A DNA stretch of 64,000 bases from Eukaryota sp. TZLM1-RC (lineage: Eukaryota > Metamonada: BaSk clade), in NCBI GenBank assembly GCA_040285825.1, contig JAUPSS010000002.1, positions 558,001 to 622,000 of the forward strand. Direction: 5' to 3'. The stretch's first letter is position 1. Each line of letters opens with the position of its first letter. The translations under genes and the position numbers were made by a program. This document shows positions 9,644-20,160 of this stretch, piece by piece. The notes under the pieces were generated by a model. The model was not told the origin of the DNA and made no database searches. It saw nothing but the letters and a program-made list of their open reading frames with translations.

Positions 9644-11077
9644 ATGTCGTTCCCCCATCCTGTGCTTCGTTATGTCCTACATCAGGTTAATACTCTTGAT
9701 GTTTCCTTCTTTTCTCTGAATGAAGCTGGACTCATTTCTGATGGAGCTGCTGAGTTTTTGACCATGCTCAGTGAAGTATCGCCACACGAACAAACCGAAA
9801 TGGTCCTATCTGATTTCAATCAAACATTGAACATTTTTATCGAAGCACTTGCTTTATCTTCCCCTGCACCCCTTGTCCGGGTTTTGACATTTATGTATCA
9901 CCTACTACATAGAGATGAAACTTTGCACATATTTAGTTCATCTGAATCTATTTCTACACTGGTAGATCTTTTTTTAACCATTGCACAGTCGAAAATACCA
10001 CTACCAAAATCACTGGCGTTAATAAATGCGGCTACCATTTTCCGTAGTCTACACAAACCTGCTAATGATCCTCAATTGACAACATTGATATCTTTACTGA
10101 ACTCTGCATTCGATAATATCACCTCGACAACAGACAAGCAGAACCACTCAAGTGATGACCTGTTGATGTTACCTGACGTTTTATTTGCAGAAGCACTGTT
10201 ACGAGCCTTGGCTGAACTCATGAGATGTGTAGACATTAGAAGATCTATCGTGAACCAGGTTGTTCCAAGGCTTCGATTGTTATTTCAAAAGTTCAATTCC
10301 AGTACCCAAATTGTTTATTGTTGTTTGGTTAGTTTGTGGTTGTTGTCCTTTGATTATGATAATTATAATGTTTTCCTCAATCATGGAGTCTTTCAAATCA
10401 TTTCAAACCTTATTACTGTGCAAGCAAGTGATTTTCGTGAACCATTGATTAGATTGTGTCTCTGTATCCTTAATAATGCACTTTCACATGAAATAGATGA
10501 CGTTTCATTAACAATTTTGGACCTTAACCTAGCTAGTCTAGCTCGTAGGTTTATTGAAAGAAAATGGAAAGACACCGATATTAAAGCAGAGAGTACTAGG
10601 TTTTTGAGTAATATTGAACATCTTCAACGGCAATACAGCTCCTGGGATGTCTATGTTAAAGAGATACATAACTTCCGATTTAAATGGTCACCACCTCATC
10701 AGTCTGATATATTTTGGTCTCAAAACATTGCAAAGTTTGAAAGAGACGGGTTTTTATTAGTCCGCATGTTGCTTTCTTATCTAGATTGTTACGGCAAAGT
10801 GTTGTATGGGTCCCTTCCGTCGGACACTTGTATTTCGTTCGAACAACAGGGGAGAACTGTGCAAGTTGATGTAGATAGAGGGTCATTCAATAGAGATAGT
10901 GTCAGTGTTGTATTGAATGATTTGCAAAGATTCATTTCTCAACATCCAGTTGGCAAACAAATTGTAAACAAGTTGAATGGAAAGGAAATAGTGTCACGCT
11001 TATTGATTGATAGTGATTCAAGCATTTCCCGTGATGCTTTAATATGTGTGCAAACTTTGTTAATAACGTTCAAGTGA
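9644..11077 (+). CDS. VMA13: V-type ATPase subunit H (Vma13-like)
   Basis: A 477-residue armadillo/HEAT-like protein. Subunit H belongs to the peripheral V1 sector and is needed for coupling and for silencing free V1; the pump acidifies endomembrane compartments. The C-terminal domain is diagnostic: FRFKWSPPHQSDIFWSQNI, then DLQRFISQHPVGKQIVNKLN and DALICVQTLL. These follow the family pattern 'L-W-SP-H-S-E-FW-EN ... DIGEFVRYYP-GK' and the terminal 'AL-AVQK'. I start at the ATG at 9644. An in-frame ATG at 9545 exists, but its extra 33 codons derive from the LINE A tail and target duplication. The gene ends TGA. AdhE follows on the same strand. Confidence 0.85.
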   Translation: MSFPHPVLRYVLHQVNTLDVSFFSLNEAGLISDGAAEFLTMLSEVSPHEQTEMVLSDFNQTLNIFIEALALSSPAPLVRVLTFMYHLLHRDETLHIFSSSESISTLVDLFLTIAQSKIPLPKSLALINAATIFRSLHKPANDPQLTTLISLLNSAFDNITSTTDKQNHSSDDLLMLPDVLFAEALLRALAELMRCVDIRRSIVNQVVPRLRLLFQKFNSSTQIVYCCLVSLWLLSFDYDNYNVFLNHGVFQIISNLITVQASDFREPLIRLCLCILNNALSHEIDDVSLTILDLNLASLARRFIERKWKDTDIKAESTRFLSNIEHLQRQYSSWDVYVKEIHNFRFKWSPPHQSDIFWSQNIAKFERDGFLLVRMLLSYLDCYGKVLYGSLPSDTCISFEQQGRTVQVDVDRGSFNRDSVSVVLNDLQRFISQHPVGKQIVNKLNGKEIVSRLLIDSDSSISRDALICVQTLLITFK

Positions 11078-11136
11078 TTCATTACAAAGCACCGATAACT
11101 AAAACAGTTTTCATGATCAGCTAAGTTATTGTAGAT

Positions 11137-11298
11137 ATGTATAAAGAATCAACTAGTCCTACAATGACTGACATTGACATAACTTCAAACAAGGAAAAAT
11201 ACATTGATATAGTCGTAGAACTTCTGGAAAGCAAACATCAACAAACACCGGACTCTGGAAGTATTGGTGAATACTGGAAATTCAATAAGTCAAGATAA
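11137..11298 (+). CDS. Possible small protein, 53 residues, unknown
   Basis: A short open frame between VMA13 and AdhE, starting MYKESTSPTMTDIDI and ending SIGEYWKFNKSR. The composition looks protein-like (charged amphipathic KYIDIVVELLES). I recognise no family, and the length allows chance. An alternative start is the second ATG (MTDIDI). The rest of the 11078-11488 spacer shows no gene. Confidence 0.25.
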   Translation: MYKESTSPTMTDIDITSNKEKYIDIVVELLESKHQQTPDSGSIGEYWKFNKSR

Positions 11299-11488
11299 GA
11301 TAAGTCCTTTGACAAGAGATTTGTTGTGTTCATTGTTATTGTCATTCAAAGACTTCAAAAGACTGATCATAGAATTTCAAAGACTTCAAAAGATCGAAAG
11401 TGATTAGATTAAGAGCTTCTTTTTTGGTCTTCCATTCAAGCTTAGACATAAGTATAGATATATATTTTCTTCATCACCTTTACCAATC

Positions 11489-14147
11489 ATGTCTGGAATT
11501 ATCCCCGAACCTCATCAATCCGATATTCAGGTCAACACCATTGAAGACCTCGATCGTCTTGTTTGTGATAGTTCACAAGAACTTACTTTAGATCGAACGT
11601 GCCAACTCTGCTCAAAAGGAGTTCTCTACCTTCTCCCAGGAAGCTGTTGACAAAATCTTCATGGAAGCTTCGAAGGCCGCTGCTGCTGCCCGTATTCCTC
11701 TTGCCAAAATGGCTGCGCAGGAAACTGGAATGGGTTTAGTTGAAGACAAGGTCATCAAGAACCATTTCGCCGCCGAAATGATTTTCAACGCCTATAAGCA
11801 CTCCAAAACATGTGGAATCATTGAACGCGATGTTTCCGCTGGTATCATCAAGATCGCTGAACCTGTTGGTACAATTGCTGGAATCACCCCCACGACTAAC
11901 CCCACTGCCACAGCCATTTTCAAGTCTCTTCTTTCTTTGAAGACCAGAAACGCTATTGTTTTCTGTCCTCATCCTCGTGCCAAGGCTGCCACTGCCGCTG
12001 CTTGCCGTGTTGTACATGAAGCTGCTGTCGCTGCTGGAGCCCCACGTGGTGTTGTCGCTTGTATTGCTTCTCCCACCGTTGAACTTTCCAAGGGTTTGAT
12101 GCATCACAAAGGTGTCCACTTCATTTTGGCTACAGGAGGACCTGCCATGGTCAAGGCTGCTTACTCTTCAGGCAAACCAGCTGCTGGTGTTGGTGCTGGT
12201 AACACTCCAGTCATTATTGACGAGTCTGCTGATCTTGTCATGGCTGTCAACTCTGTTCTTGTTTCTAAAACTTTTGATAACGGTGTTATTTGTGCTTCCG
12301 AACAATCCATTGTTTGTGTTGATTCTGTTGCTGAAAAGGTACGCAAAGAATTTATTGATCGTGGTGCTTATTTCTGTACCAAGGAGCAAGCTGAACTTTT
12401 GGGTAAAACCATCATCAAGAACGGTGCCCTTAATGCCGGAATTGTTGGTCAACCTGCCCACAAGATTGCTGAATTGGCCGGTTTTGAAGTACCTGAACAC
12501 ACCAAGGTCTTGATTGGCGACGCTGAAGCTGTTGGCCCAGAAGAACCATTTTCTTATGAAAAACTTTCTCCTGTTCTTGGTTTCTACACTGTACCTGACT
12601 TTACCACCGCTTTGGATAAGGCTGAACAACTTATTCGTTTTGGAGGTTCTGGTCATACCGCATGTCTCTATACTGAACCTAGCCGCACTGATCGTGTTGA
12701 AGCTTTTGGATCCAAGATGGTTGCTGGTCGTATTCTCATCAACCAACCCGCAAGTCAAGGAGCTATTGGTGATATTTACAATTTCAGACTTGAACCATCC
12801 CTCACATTGGGTTGTGGAACCTGGGGTGGTAACTCTGTTTCTGAAAATGTCACAATTAAGCAACTGATGAACGTCAAGACTGTCACCGAAAGACGTGAAA
12901 ATATGTTGTGGTACCGTGTTCCTCCCAAAATCTACTTTAAGCGAAACTCCACCGAAGTTGCCTTGAAGGAATTGGCTGGAAAGCAACGTGCTCTCATTAT
13001 TACTGATAAGGCCCTTCACGAATTGGGATACTCGGAACGTGTGGAAAAGATGCTCATGGATCTCAATATCGATTGTGAAGTTTTCTCTGATGTCAAGCCT
13101 GACCCAGATACTGAAACTGTTTTCAAGGGTCTTGCCAGATGCAAGAGTTTCAAGCCTGATGTTTTCATTGCTCTTGGTGGAGGATCTCCAATTGATGCTG
13201 GTAAGATTATGTGGCTCTTGTATGAACATCCTGAATTACGTTTTGAAGACCTTGCCCTTCGTTTTATGGATATCAGAAAGAGAATTATCTCTTTCCCCAC
13301 TGAACACAAATCCATGTTCATTGCTATTCCAACTACTTCCGGTACTGGTTCTGAAGTTACTCCATTCTCTGTCATTACAGACACTGAAACCAAGATCAAG
13401 TATCCACTCGCTGATTACGCCATTGTTCCTGATATGGCCATTATCGATAGTGATTGGGTTATGACTATGCCAAAATCTCTTGCTGCTTTCTCTGGTTACG
13501 ATTCACTCACTCACGCTCTTGAAGCTTACGTAGCCACCACATCATCTCCATACACAGATTCATTAGCTATTCAAGCTTCCAAGGGTGTGTTTGCCAATCT
13601 TACCGAATCAGTCAATGAAGGTACCCCCAAGGCTCGTGAAGCCATGCACAATAGTGCAACAATGGCTGGCATGGCATTTGCTAATGCCTTCCTTGGTATT
13701 TGTCACTCTCTTGCTCACAAACTCGGTTCCAATTACAACATTCCTCACGGGCTCGCTAATGCCATTCTCTTACCACATGTAATGAGCTTCAATGCAACTG
13801 ATGCTCCACAAAAGATGGCCATCTTCTCACAATACCAGTATCCCAAGGCTTTGGAACGTTATGCTTCAATGGCTGATTGCTTAGGTGTTTCTGGATCCAA
13901 CAATGCTGAAAAGACAGAAAACCTTATCAAGGCTTGTGAAGACCTCCGTGATTCCGTCAAAATCCCTGCCACCATTAAGGATGCCGGTGTCACTGAAGAG
14001 GCTTTCATGGCTGGAATTGATAACCTTGCTGAACAAGCTTTTGATGATCAATGTACCGGAACCAACCCCAGATATCCTCTTATTGGTGATCTCAAGAAAA
14101 TCTTACTTGATGCTTTCCATGGAACTAGACAACCAGTTCGTGGTTAA
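11489..14147 (+). CDS. ADHE: Bifunctional aldehyde-alcohol dehydrogenase AdhE (spliced, 875 aa)
   Basis: AdhE reduces acetyl-CoA to acetaldehyde and then to ethanol, regenerating NAD+ in fermentation. The N-terminal acetylating aldehyde dehydrogenase domain (about 1-440) has the catalytic cysteine in DNGVICASEQS near residue 258. The C-terminal iron-type alcohol dehydrogenase domain (about 450-875) has FIALGGGSPIDAGKIMW, TTSGTGSEVTPF and the histidine segment CHSLAHKLGSNYNIPHGLAN. A frame break near 11590 is resolved by removing a 31-nt intron (11561-11591): 24 codons ending IEDLDRL join IERANSAQKEFSTFSQEAV, the expected AdhE N-terminus. CDS join: 11489-11560, 11592-14147. Codons are biased toward C-ending and highly ordered, suggesting high expression. 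Possible lateral origin of AdhE in protists is known; nothing local shows it. Confidence 0.96.
11561..11591 (+). other. Predicted 31-nt spliceosomal intron in AdhE
   Basis: Begins GTTTGTGATAG and ends CTTACTTTAG. Removing it restores the conserved AdhE reading frame exactly and removes the frame conflict. Same length as the USP7 intron at 49713-49743. Confidence 0.85.
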
Positions 14148-14330
14148 TTTTTAGCTAGTGTATATTTTTGATTTGATGATTTTTAGTTTTTTGCAGCATG
14201 ACTGAATTATGGTGACATATAATAAACATTTTTCGCTTTGTGAAAACTTAATTCCTCTGATAAAGCTGCACTAGAGAGAGATGATTCGACGAGTATTTGT
14301 CAGTCCTAAAACATTCAACAGATTTTTTAT

Positions 14331-14384
14331 TGTGTATTTCATATTTGTTGTTGAATAAAAATAGAATCATTGAAAAAAAAGATT
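14331..14384 (+). mobile_element. LINE 3' UTR-only insertion
   Basis: The sequence TTGTGTATTTCATATTTG, continuing through TTGTTGAATAAAAAT to a short A run, matches the 3' UTR of the LINE at 1224-1568 almost exactly. No coding part is present: an extreme 5' truncation downstream of AdhE. Confidence 0.75.
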
Positions 14385-14448
14385 GAAGCAATTTCTGGAC
14401 AATTTATTATGGAATTTGAATTTATTTATGTGAATTTTCTGGACGTCA

Positions 14449-14456
14449 TTGAGAAG
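14449..14456. repeat. 8-bp target-site duplication of MITE, left
   Basis: TTGAGAAG, repeated at 14684-14691. Confidence 0.75.
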
Positions 14457-14683
14457 CAGGGATTATTAAAGTGGTCCAAAAAATGGAATTAAAGTACTTT
14501 ATTTACTTTAAACTTTATTTTGTACTTTTTACTTGATGCAGTAAAGTTGCTTAAAGTGAGATAAAGTAGTGACAGCTCCCAATCAGGGATGACTAAAGTG
14601 GTCCAACATATGGAATTAAAGTACTTTATTTACTTTAAGTAATGTAAAGTGACTAAAGTACTTTATCACTTTAGTCATCCCTG
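14457..14683. mobile_element. hAT-like MITE with CAGGG terminal inverted repeats
   Basis: A 227-bp non-coding element starts CAGGGATTATTAAAGTGGTCC and ends in the inverse, CACTTTAGTCATCCCTG. It is flanked by an 8-bp direct repeat. CAGGG-type ends and 8-bp duplications are typical of hAT transposons. Inside it, 14584-14683 is itself a near-palindrome with perfect 17-bp ends (CAGGGATGACTAAAGTG). The motif GGAATTAAAGTACTTTATTT occurs twice in it (about 14482 and 14612), so a second copy seems nested or duplicated. No transposase is encoded. Confidence 0.8.
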
Positions 14684-14691
14684 TTGAGAAG
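14684..14691. repeat. 8-bp target-site duplication of MITE, right
   Basis: TTGAGAAG, partner of 14449-14456. Confidence 0.75.
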
Positions 14692-15151
14692 TTCCTCAAG
14701 ATATGGTTGCACAATGTATATAATAAATGTATGTATCTTTTCTCCGGTGATACAATATATAAAATAGGAGTGTCTGATTGAACAAAATACTGTATGGAGT
14801 TTTGAAATGTTATCTACTGAGTACGTTCAATCTATCTAGTTTGACTACAATGGAATGGGTTAAAGTCAAATTGGTGACCGCATAAGGAATAATTGTATAT
14901 ACTGTATATCAAACTATCTAGATATTGATTCTTAGTTAAATGTGAACTGGGCTTAGTGATGATGAACTGATTGGTCATGAACCATGAAAGTGGATGAAAT
15001 GTATGATGATTAGTGATAAGTATAGATCAATTGCATATATTAAAAACAAATAACACTGAAGAATTGAGAAAAATAATTTGTTTATTGCAGTAATAGAAAA
15101 AATTAACCTAAAATAAGTAGAGGTAAAAAACCAAAAAAAATAAAAAAATAT
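14692..15151. other. Intergenic, no gene recognised
   Basis: AT-rich spacer between the MITE and the convergent end of POLD3; no supported frame or repeat seen. Confidence 0.5.
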
Positions 15152-15916
15152 TTACATTTTTTTAAAAAAAGCTGTAATTGAAGGTTGAGTTGATTTTTTT
15201 TGAGTTATTTTACCAGACTTGCTAGTTTTTGTTGTTCTTCCTTTTTCATTTGATGTTAAATCAACCACCTCCTCTCTTTTCTTTTTAAATGGTGGAGCTG
15301 ATGGTTGGGATTGGACGTGATTGGCAGAATTGTCGTTCTTGCAAGGGTCATCATCATCGATATCGAAATCAGACTCGTCATCGTCAGTAATTCGTAGTAA
15401 TTTAGTCTTTCTGGTGAAGTTTGTTTTCTTTGGCTTTGGTTCAACTACTTCTACTATCTCCTCGGACCTTGTAGAAGGTATAGATGGTTTAACCTCACAA
15501 GAAAGCTCTTCAGTTGTTACAAGAGAAGGAGAACCAGAGGCGACTTCCATAGGGACTTCATCTTTTGAACAAAATGGAAGGGCCTCAGTGGGAGTATTGA
15601 GATAATCGTTGATGAGAATAGTCGAGAGAAGAGGTTGGGTATCAGTAACCTTTGGAGCTATAGCATAAAGCGAGCTGTCAATAAGTGAGCTACAGTGAGA
15701 TTTAGATAATGGAGTATGAGAAAAACGGAGACTATACCCCTGATCAGTGGAGACTAAATTGGCGTAATAGAAATACAGTGATTGATGATGAGATTCTGCA
15801 AACTGGAAAAACATGGACCTGCAGTGTTGTGATGATTGGTTTAATCTGGCCTGGAAACTCTTGAGTGTTACTGGGACTTTTTCATCAAAAAGCAAAGACT
15901 GAAGAATTGACGACAT
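15152..15916 (-). CDS. POLD3: DNA polymerase delta subunit 3-like (POLD3/Pol32)
   Basis: A 254-residue protein with the POLD3 layout: a small N-terminal domain (LFDEKVPVTLKSFQARLNQ), which binds the second subunit of polymerase delta in known homologues, then an acidic and lysine-rich disordered region, and a C-terminal PCNA-interacting box. The final residues QPSITAFFKKM fit the PIP consensus Q-x-x-I-x-x-F-F. The middle contains basic, NLS-like KPKKTNFTRKTK and FKKKREE. It is shorter than the human protein (466) and close to fungal Pol32. A Fanzor relic ends 75 nt upstream on the same strand. Confidence 0.7.
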   Translation of the reverse strand: MSSILQSLLFDEKVPVTLKSFQARLNQSSQHCRSMFFQFAESHHQSLYFYYANLVSTDQGYSLRFSHTPLSKSHCSSLIDSSLYAIAPKVTDTQPLLSTILINDYLNTPTEALPFCSKDEVPMEVASGSPSLVTTEELSCEVKPSIPSTRSEEIVEVVEPKPKKTNFTRKTKLLRITDDDESDFDIDDDDPCKNDNSANHVQSQPSAPPFKKKREEVVDLTSNEKGRTTKTSKSGKITQKKSTQPSITAFFKKM

Positions 15917-15991
15917 TCTGACGAAAATTGACTATAACAATGAAGTAATTTATGTTGATGTAAGGAGATAGAAGTGGAATAATTACAAAAA

Positions 15992-16660
15992 CTATCTACT
16001 ACACAGATATAGAGGCCTTTCATTACCACTCATTCTGGATTCAGTGATCGAAAACATACTAAAACATGTCAGCTTATTTCTTGTCAACAGCTTTTTTGAA
16101 CCATTGTTACTGAATTTACATTCTGGTTAATGCAAGCTACAAAAAGACAACGAGGGTCTTTTCTCGCTTTTCGAATCTGAGATTGGTTACCCTCAAAAAT
16201 GTATAAAGCGATTCAAAACAAACAGGTCATTTTGCAAAACTTATATCCATTTCTTTTGAGAAATTGAAACCATCCAATACCTCAATTCTCTGTTGTTTCA
16301 GATTTTTAGAACCGTTTTTACCATAATCAGCCATTAGTATTAAAGTTTCTTTTGGGTTGCCAAACTGTTGAACAAGGTTTTTTAACAACCAGCTTTCAGT
16401 CTTTTGCTTATGAATAAAGGTTGCATATTATGAATGCTCCACAAGTCAAGACTGTAAACGTCAATAAAATTTGATTGCATCGGTTGACGAACAATTTTTC
16501 ATTGGTCAACATTGGGTACTTGTCGCATTCTGGATCAAATCCAGAACAGCAAAAGCTTTTCTTTTTGATAGTCTTCGTCATAATGAAGAACAACATCAAA
16601 AAAATTAATTCAATAATTTTTGAAAAACTTTGAATCAATATCAGTCAGAATTTATCTGAA
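15992..16660 (-). pseudogene. Fanzor relic (family F1), C-terminal half, upstream of POLD3
   Basis: The minus strand carries a decayed copy of the C-terminal half of the Fanzor at 36.5 kb. It reads YSLDLWSIHNMQPLFISK (compare YSLDLWSIHKIQAFIHKQ), then a broken repeat-rich stretch, then SGNERPLYLCSR and TAG (15992-15994). Stops and frameshifts are frequent and the zinc-finger cysteines are mostly lost. The POLD3 ATG lies 75 nt beyond the stop. The bases after the stop (TTATTCCAC) are shared with the 36.5 kb copy. Confidence 0.72.
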
Positions 16661-16675
16661 TTTTTTCAATCTACT

Positions 16676-17991
16676 TTGTATGATTGTGGAAAATTCACCT
16701 CATTGTTTGCAAGAAGAATGATCAATTTGTTTTTGCCAAATCAGTTTAATTCAATCGCTTCAGTTCAAATTAAACAATTTGTCAATAAAGACAAAAGATG
16801 TTTCTATAGCTGTGTTGGCAATGAACGAAAATCATTTGAGACAAAGAAATGCTCTTCTGTACAAAAAACCATCAGAAAAATTCGAGCTGATGTACTGAAC
16901 ACACTTTTGAAACGTGTAAAAACCTCTTCAATGAGAATCCGCTGACTCATTAACCTATACCCTTTAATAACACCATCAAATGTCAAATGACAATTTGCTC
17001 TTAGGCTTTTTTTCATATTGATATTGAAACTTTCATGTTGGGTAAAAAAGTCAGTGATGGGGATGAAATAATAGTCATTTCTGCAAGAGAGCATTCCATC
17101 TCTCACTGTCAATCTACAAGAAAGTTTGTTTCTGTTTCTCATATTGTAACCCGAGAACAGATTGAATAAAATCTTTGTTTTTGTGATCTTGTAGAAAAGT
17201 TAACAAGCAGAAATGAACAATATTGTTAAGTTGATGATAAAAATATCACTTTATATCATCATTTCTCTGAAAATGAATTGCTAAATTGATTTAAAAAATT
17301 ACTAGAAACTTACAATCCTCATATAATAGGTGAATTCAATATTGTCAAATTTGACACCCCACATATTATGAAACGTTCTGAAAATGAGGACTTTCTTAAG
17401 GGTGAATTTGATGCTAGTGAATGGATTCAATACTATAATTCAAATCTACTAGTATTGAATCACTACTACTTGAACCCCTTGATTGCTGGTTGATTTATTG
17501 TTGATACTTGTAGTATTAGCACAAATTATTATCAACCACGCAAATTAAAAACAGTTTCTAAAATTTTATTAGGGGAAAGTAAAATTGACCTTGATCCTCA
17601 GTATATTGCAAAGTATTGGAAGGTTCATGCAAATAATCCTTTCTCAGATTTTTCCTTATCCCAAAGAAGAACACAGTTGCAATTTATTGTCAGAGGGATA
17701 CATATTAACCATGAAATTATTTAATTTCTTTAACAATGACCAATTCATGGAAACTGTTAAACATAAACCTTATGATGGTTAGAAGGAGAGTCTAAAAAAT
17801 GTCATCAGAGATCCCAAAATGATTGACGTGATCGCTGAGGTAGTAATTAGGTGTCAGGAAATTTCTATTGTTGGTTTAGAATTCATTTGTGGTTATTATT
17901 TGCATCTTTTTCACTTACACCCTAATGATATTTTACCAAAAATTAAAAAGGAATTATTTCGTGACGGTTTTCTTGTGGTGAAATCTCAAAG
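16676..17991 (+). pseudogene. Exonuclease-Fanzor pseudogene, N-terminal half: PolB-type 3'-5' exonuclease plus Fanzor N-terminus
   Basis: Reading across several frame breaks, three exonuclease motifs of family-B DNA polymerases appear in order. ExoI is FHIDIETF (DIET at 17020-17031). ExoII is SENELLN...YNPHIIGEFNIVKFD (GEFNIVKFD at 17329-17355). ExoIII is YCQRDTYLTMKLFNFF (YCQRD at 17685-17699, requiring one frameshift). Between ExoII and ExoIII lies the helix FIVDTCSISTNYYQPRKLKT plus SKILLGESKIDLDPQYI, also PolB-like. Next comes a Fanzor-type N-terminal helix, IRDPKMIDVIAEVVIRCQEI (about 17800-17870). No polymerase palm follows. At least six frame breaks or stops. A LINE interrupts it at about 17992; the other half resumes near 20161. 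Confidence 0.72.
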
Positions 17992-20160
17992 TGAGGAGGA
18001 AATTTACCTTAGCCCAAAGACAAAAACAGCTTTACCAGATCCTCGTTGTGCGATTGCTGTAATTCTCTTTCCACCAGTTCAAAGACATGTAGTGGAAAAT
18101 AACTTTATTTTTAATCTGGACTTCAAAAATGCTTTTAATTCTGTAAAGCGAAAAGCAATTTTTGAAGTAATTAAATCTGATTTTCCTGAGCTAACTAGTT
18201 CTTTCTACCAATTTTATGGTAAAGAATCAGATTCAGTATTTAATTCATTTGGTGTAAAATCATCTTCTGGTGTGAAACAAGGTGATCCTTTAGGCTCGTT
18301 ATTGTTTTGTTTAGCTATTCACACAACTTTAGATATCATTGAGCAAAAATATCCTTCTATAAAAATAGTTGCTTATATAAATGATATAACTTTGATTGGT
18401 TCATTTGATTTACTAGAATTGGTTGCTCAAGAAATTGCCGATTCATATAAAAATATTGGGCTTTATCTTAATGCGAGCAAATGCCTTCTGATTGGCTCTT
18501 CTGCTCAAGATCTTGTGATAAACGATTCTATTGTCCCTTTTACTAATTATAGTAGTGATGCTTTTAAGTTCCTTGGTTGTTGGTTAGGAAACGTGCCTCA
18601 AATTCAGAATGAATTGCAAGTTATTTTGGAAAAAATGAAAATTGAACTTGATTCAATTTCTTCTTTTGATTTAGACAACATGTTAAATTTTTCATGCTTA
18701 AAATTTGCTTTACTGGGAGAATAACTAACATTTTGAGATCTTGTGCTCCTTCCAAAGCATTAGGTTTTTGTCGTTCCTTTAATTAATTGAGAACAGCATT
18801 TTTTGCTGTTTTATTGGATGTAGAACGTGGAATATTGAAAAATCACTTATTTTCTTAAGCAAATTTGAGTGGTATTGGATTTACTAAATTTTCTATTCTG
18901 TGTCAATCAGCATTTTTGGGTGGAGGCAAGAATTCTATTTATGAATTTTCTCGTAGATTTCCTGAAGATTCTCATGTGTTAGTTCCCAGTTGCAGTTCAT
19001 ATTTAAACGAATTATCTTGTGAACTTGATAGATTGCCACCACAAATTTACACCAAATGTTTTCCCCAATTAATTCAAGAAATTCCAAACCGATCTCTTTT
19101 AAATTTACCGTTTTGCTGCAAAAACCGTCAACAAAAATTGTCAAGAATTTTTGAAAGCTTGGAGTTATTTTTTTTTATTTGATGTTAGACTTGGCTTGGC
19201 CAAGAAAAAGAATCCCGCTTTTGCAAATCTTTTACAAGATATGTGTGATAGTACTTCTTCTGCCTTAGTAACAACAATTCCTCAAGTATATGGCATTCTC
19301 TTAACTGATTCTGCCTGGACTTTGAATATGAGATTTCCTTCCTTTATTTGGCCTGATAATTTACCTCATAATTTAATTTGAAAATGTTCGCGAAAAATTA
19401 CAGGATTCAAGATTTTGTAGAGCAAATCTTGGTTCAATGATAGTCGTCCCATTAGTAATGAGTTAATTTAATTAAGTGTGCAAATTCAATAAATAATTTT
19501 GTTTACAATAAATTACAATGACTCATTTCTTAAATTGTCAATATTTTATTACTTTTAGAAGCAAAGTTCACGATGCTGTAAGAGACCAATTATATTGTAC
19601 GTGTAAGTTTCATAGAATTGAATCCTTTTTGGAACCTCTGTTGTCAAATCTGTTTGATAGTGAAGATGATTTTCATAAGAATAATAAAAGTGATGTCATA
19701 TTGCTTGGATTGGATGTAACCTTCATTTTATTGGATGTAATGTCTGTTGATCCTTGTAATGCCTCAAATGAAAGGCTTGTAAATTCTGAAATTCACAATG
19801 CTCTTTCAAATGCTGAAAATTTCAAAATCAAAAACTACAATGAACCTTTGTCCAAATTGCCCAGTCAATAGCATGCAAAAAACAATTTGTATCCATTTGT
19901 ATTCTCTTTTTGGTTCACTTGCTCCAACGGCTATACGTTTTTTGTCAGATTTTGAAATGATTGTAAAGAGAAGAACTAATAGAAACTCCAACAGATTGTT
20001 TTGGCAAAATAGAATTGTGTTTTCTTTTTTTCCGGGGTTGTTGAAGATGGTTTCTGATGCTTTGCATTCACTTGGATCTCACTATGAGAGAGTTGCATCT
20101 AGTGTTTTTGTTTTGGGAGAGATGTTTCACTTAGATGTTGATTTATAGGTTTTAAATAAA
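17992..20160 (+). mobile_element. LINE family B copy inserted into the Fanzor pseudogene
   Basis: Encodes RT (NNFIFNLDFKNAFNSVKRKA near 18100; SSGVKQGDPLGSLLFCLAIH near 18260-18330; catalytic motif YINDITLIG, where YxDD has become YIND) and the C-terminal domain (FITFRSKVHDAVRDQLYCTC near 19550, stop near 20148). Frame breaks occur near 18722, 18860, 19180 and 19380. The N-terminus is missing. Imperfect 11-bp repeats (AAATCTCAAAG at 17981, AAACTTCAAAG near 20168) may be its target duplication. Removing the element joins the two halves of the Fanzor protein. Confidence 0.8.
19403..19509 (+). mobile_element. LINE family A 3' end nested inside LINE B
   Basis: About 100 bp matching only the last codons and 3' UTR of family A (QDFVEQILVQ-like, stop, then GTGTGCAAATTCAATAAATA). 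It splits the LINE B frame between CSRKIT and MTHFLNCQYFITF. The 8-bp repeat AAATTACA at 19395-19402 and 19510-19517 is its likely target duplication. Confidence 0.78.

Noticed and set aside
11661-14147. Many long open frames on both strands inside AdhE (for example 12168-13229 minus, 353 codons)
   Set aside because: They are shadows caused by the strong codon bias of AdhE; no domain is recognisable.
16804-17142. Minus-strand 112-codon frame
   Set aside because: It is antisense to the ExoI region of the exonuclease-Fanzor pseudogene, which has recognisable motifs.
16950-17730. Exonuclease motifs as part of a Polinton/Maverick or giant-virus DNA polymerase
   Set aside because: No palm motifs (SLYPSII, DTD) follow in either copy; Fanzor sequence follows directly at the same place in both.
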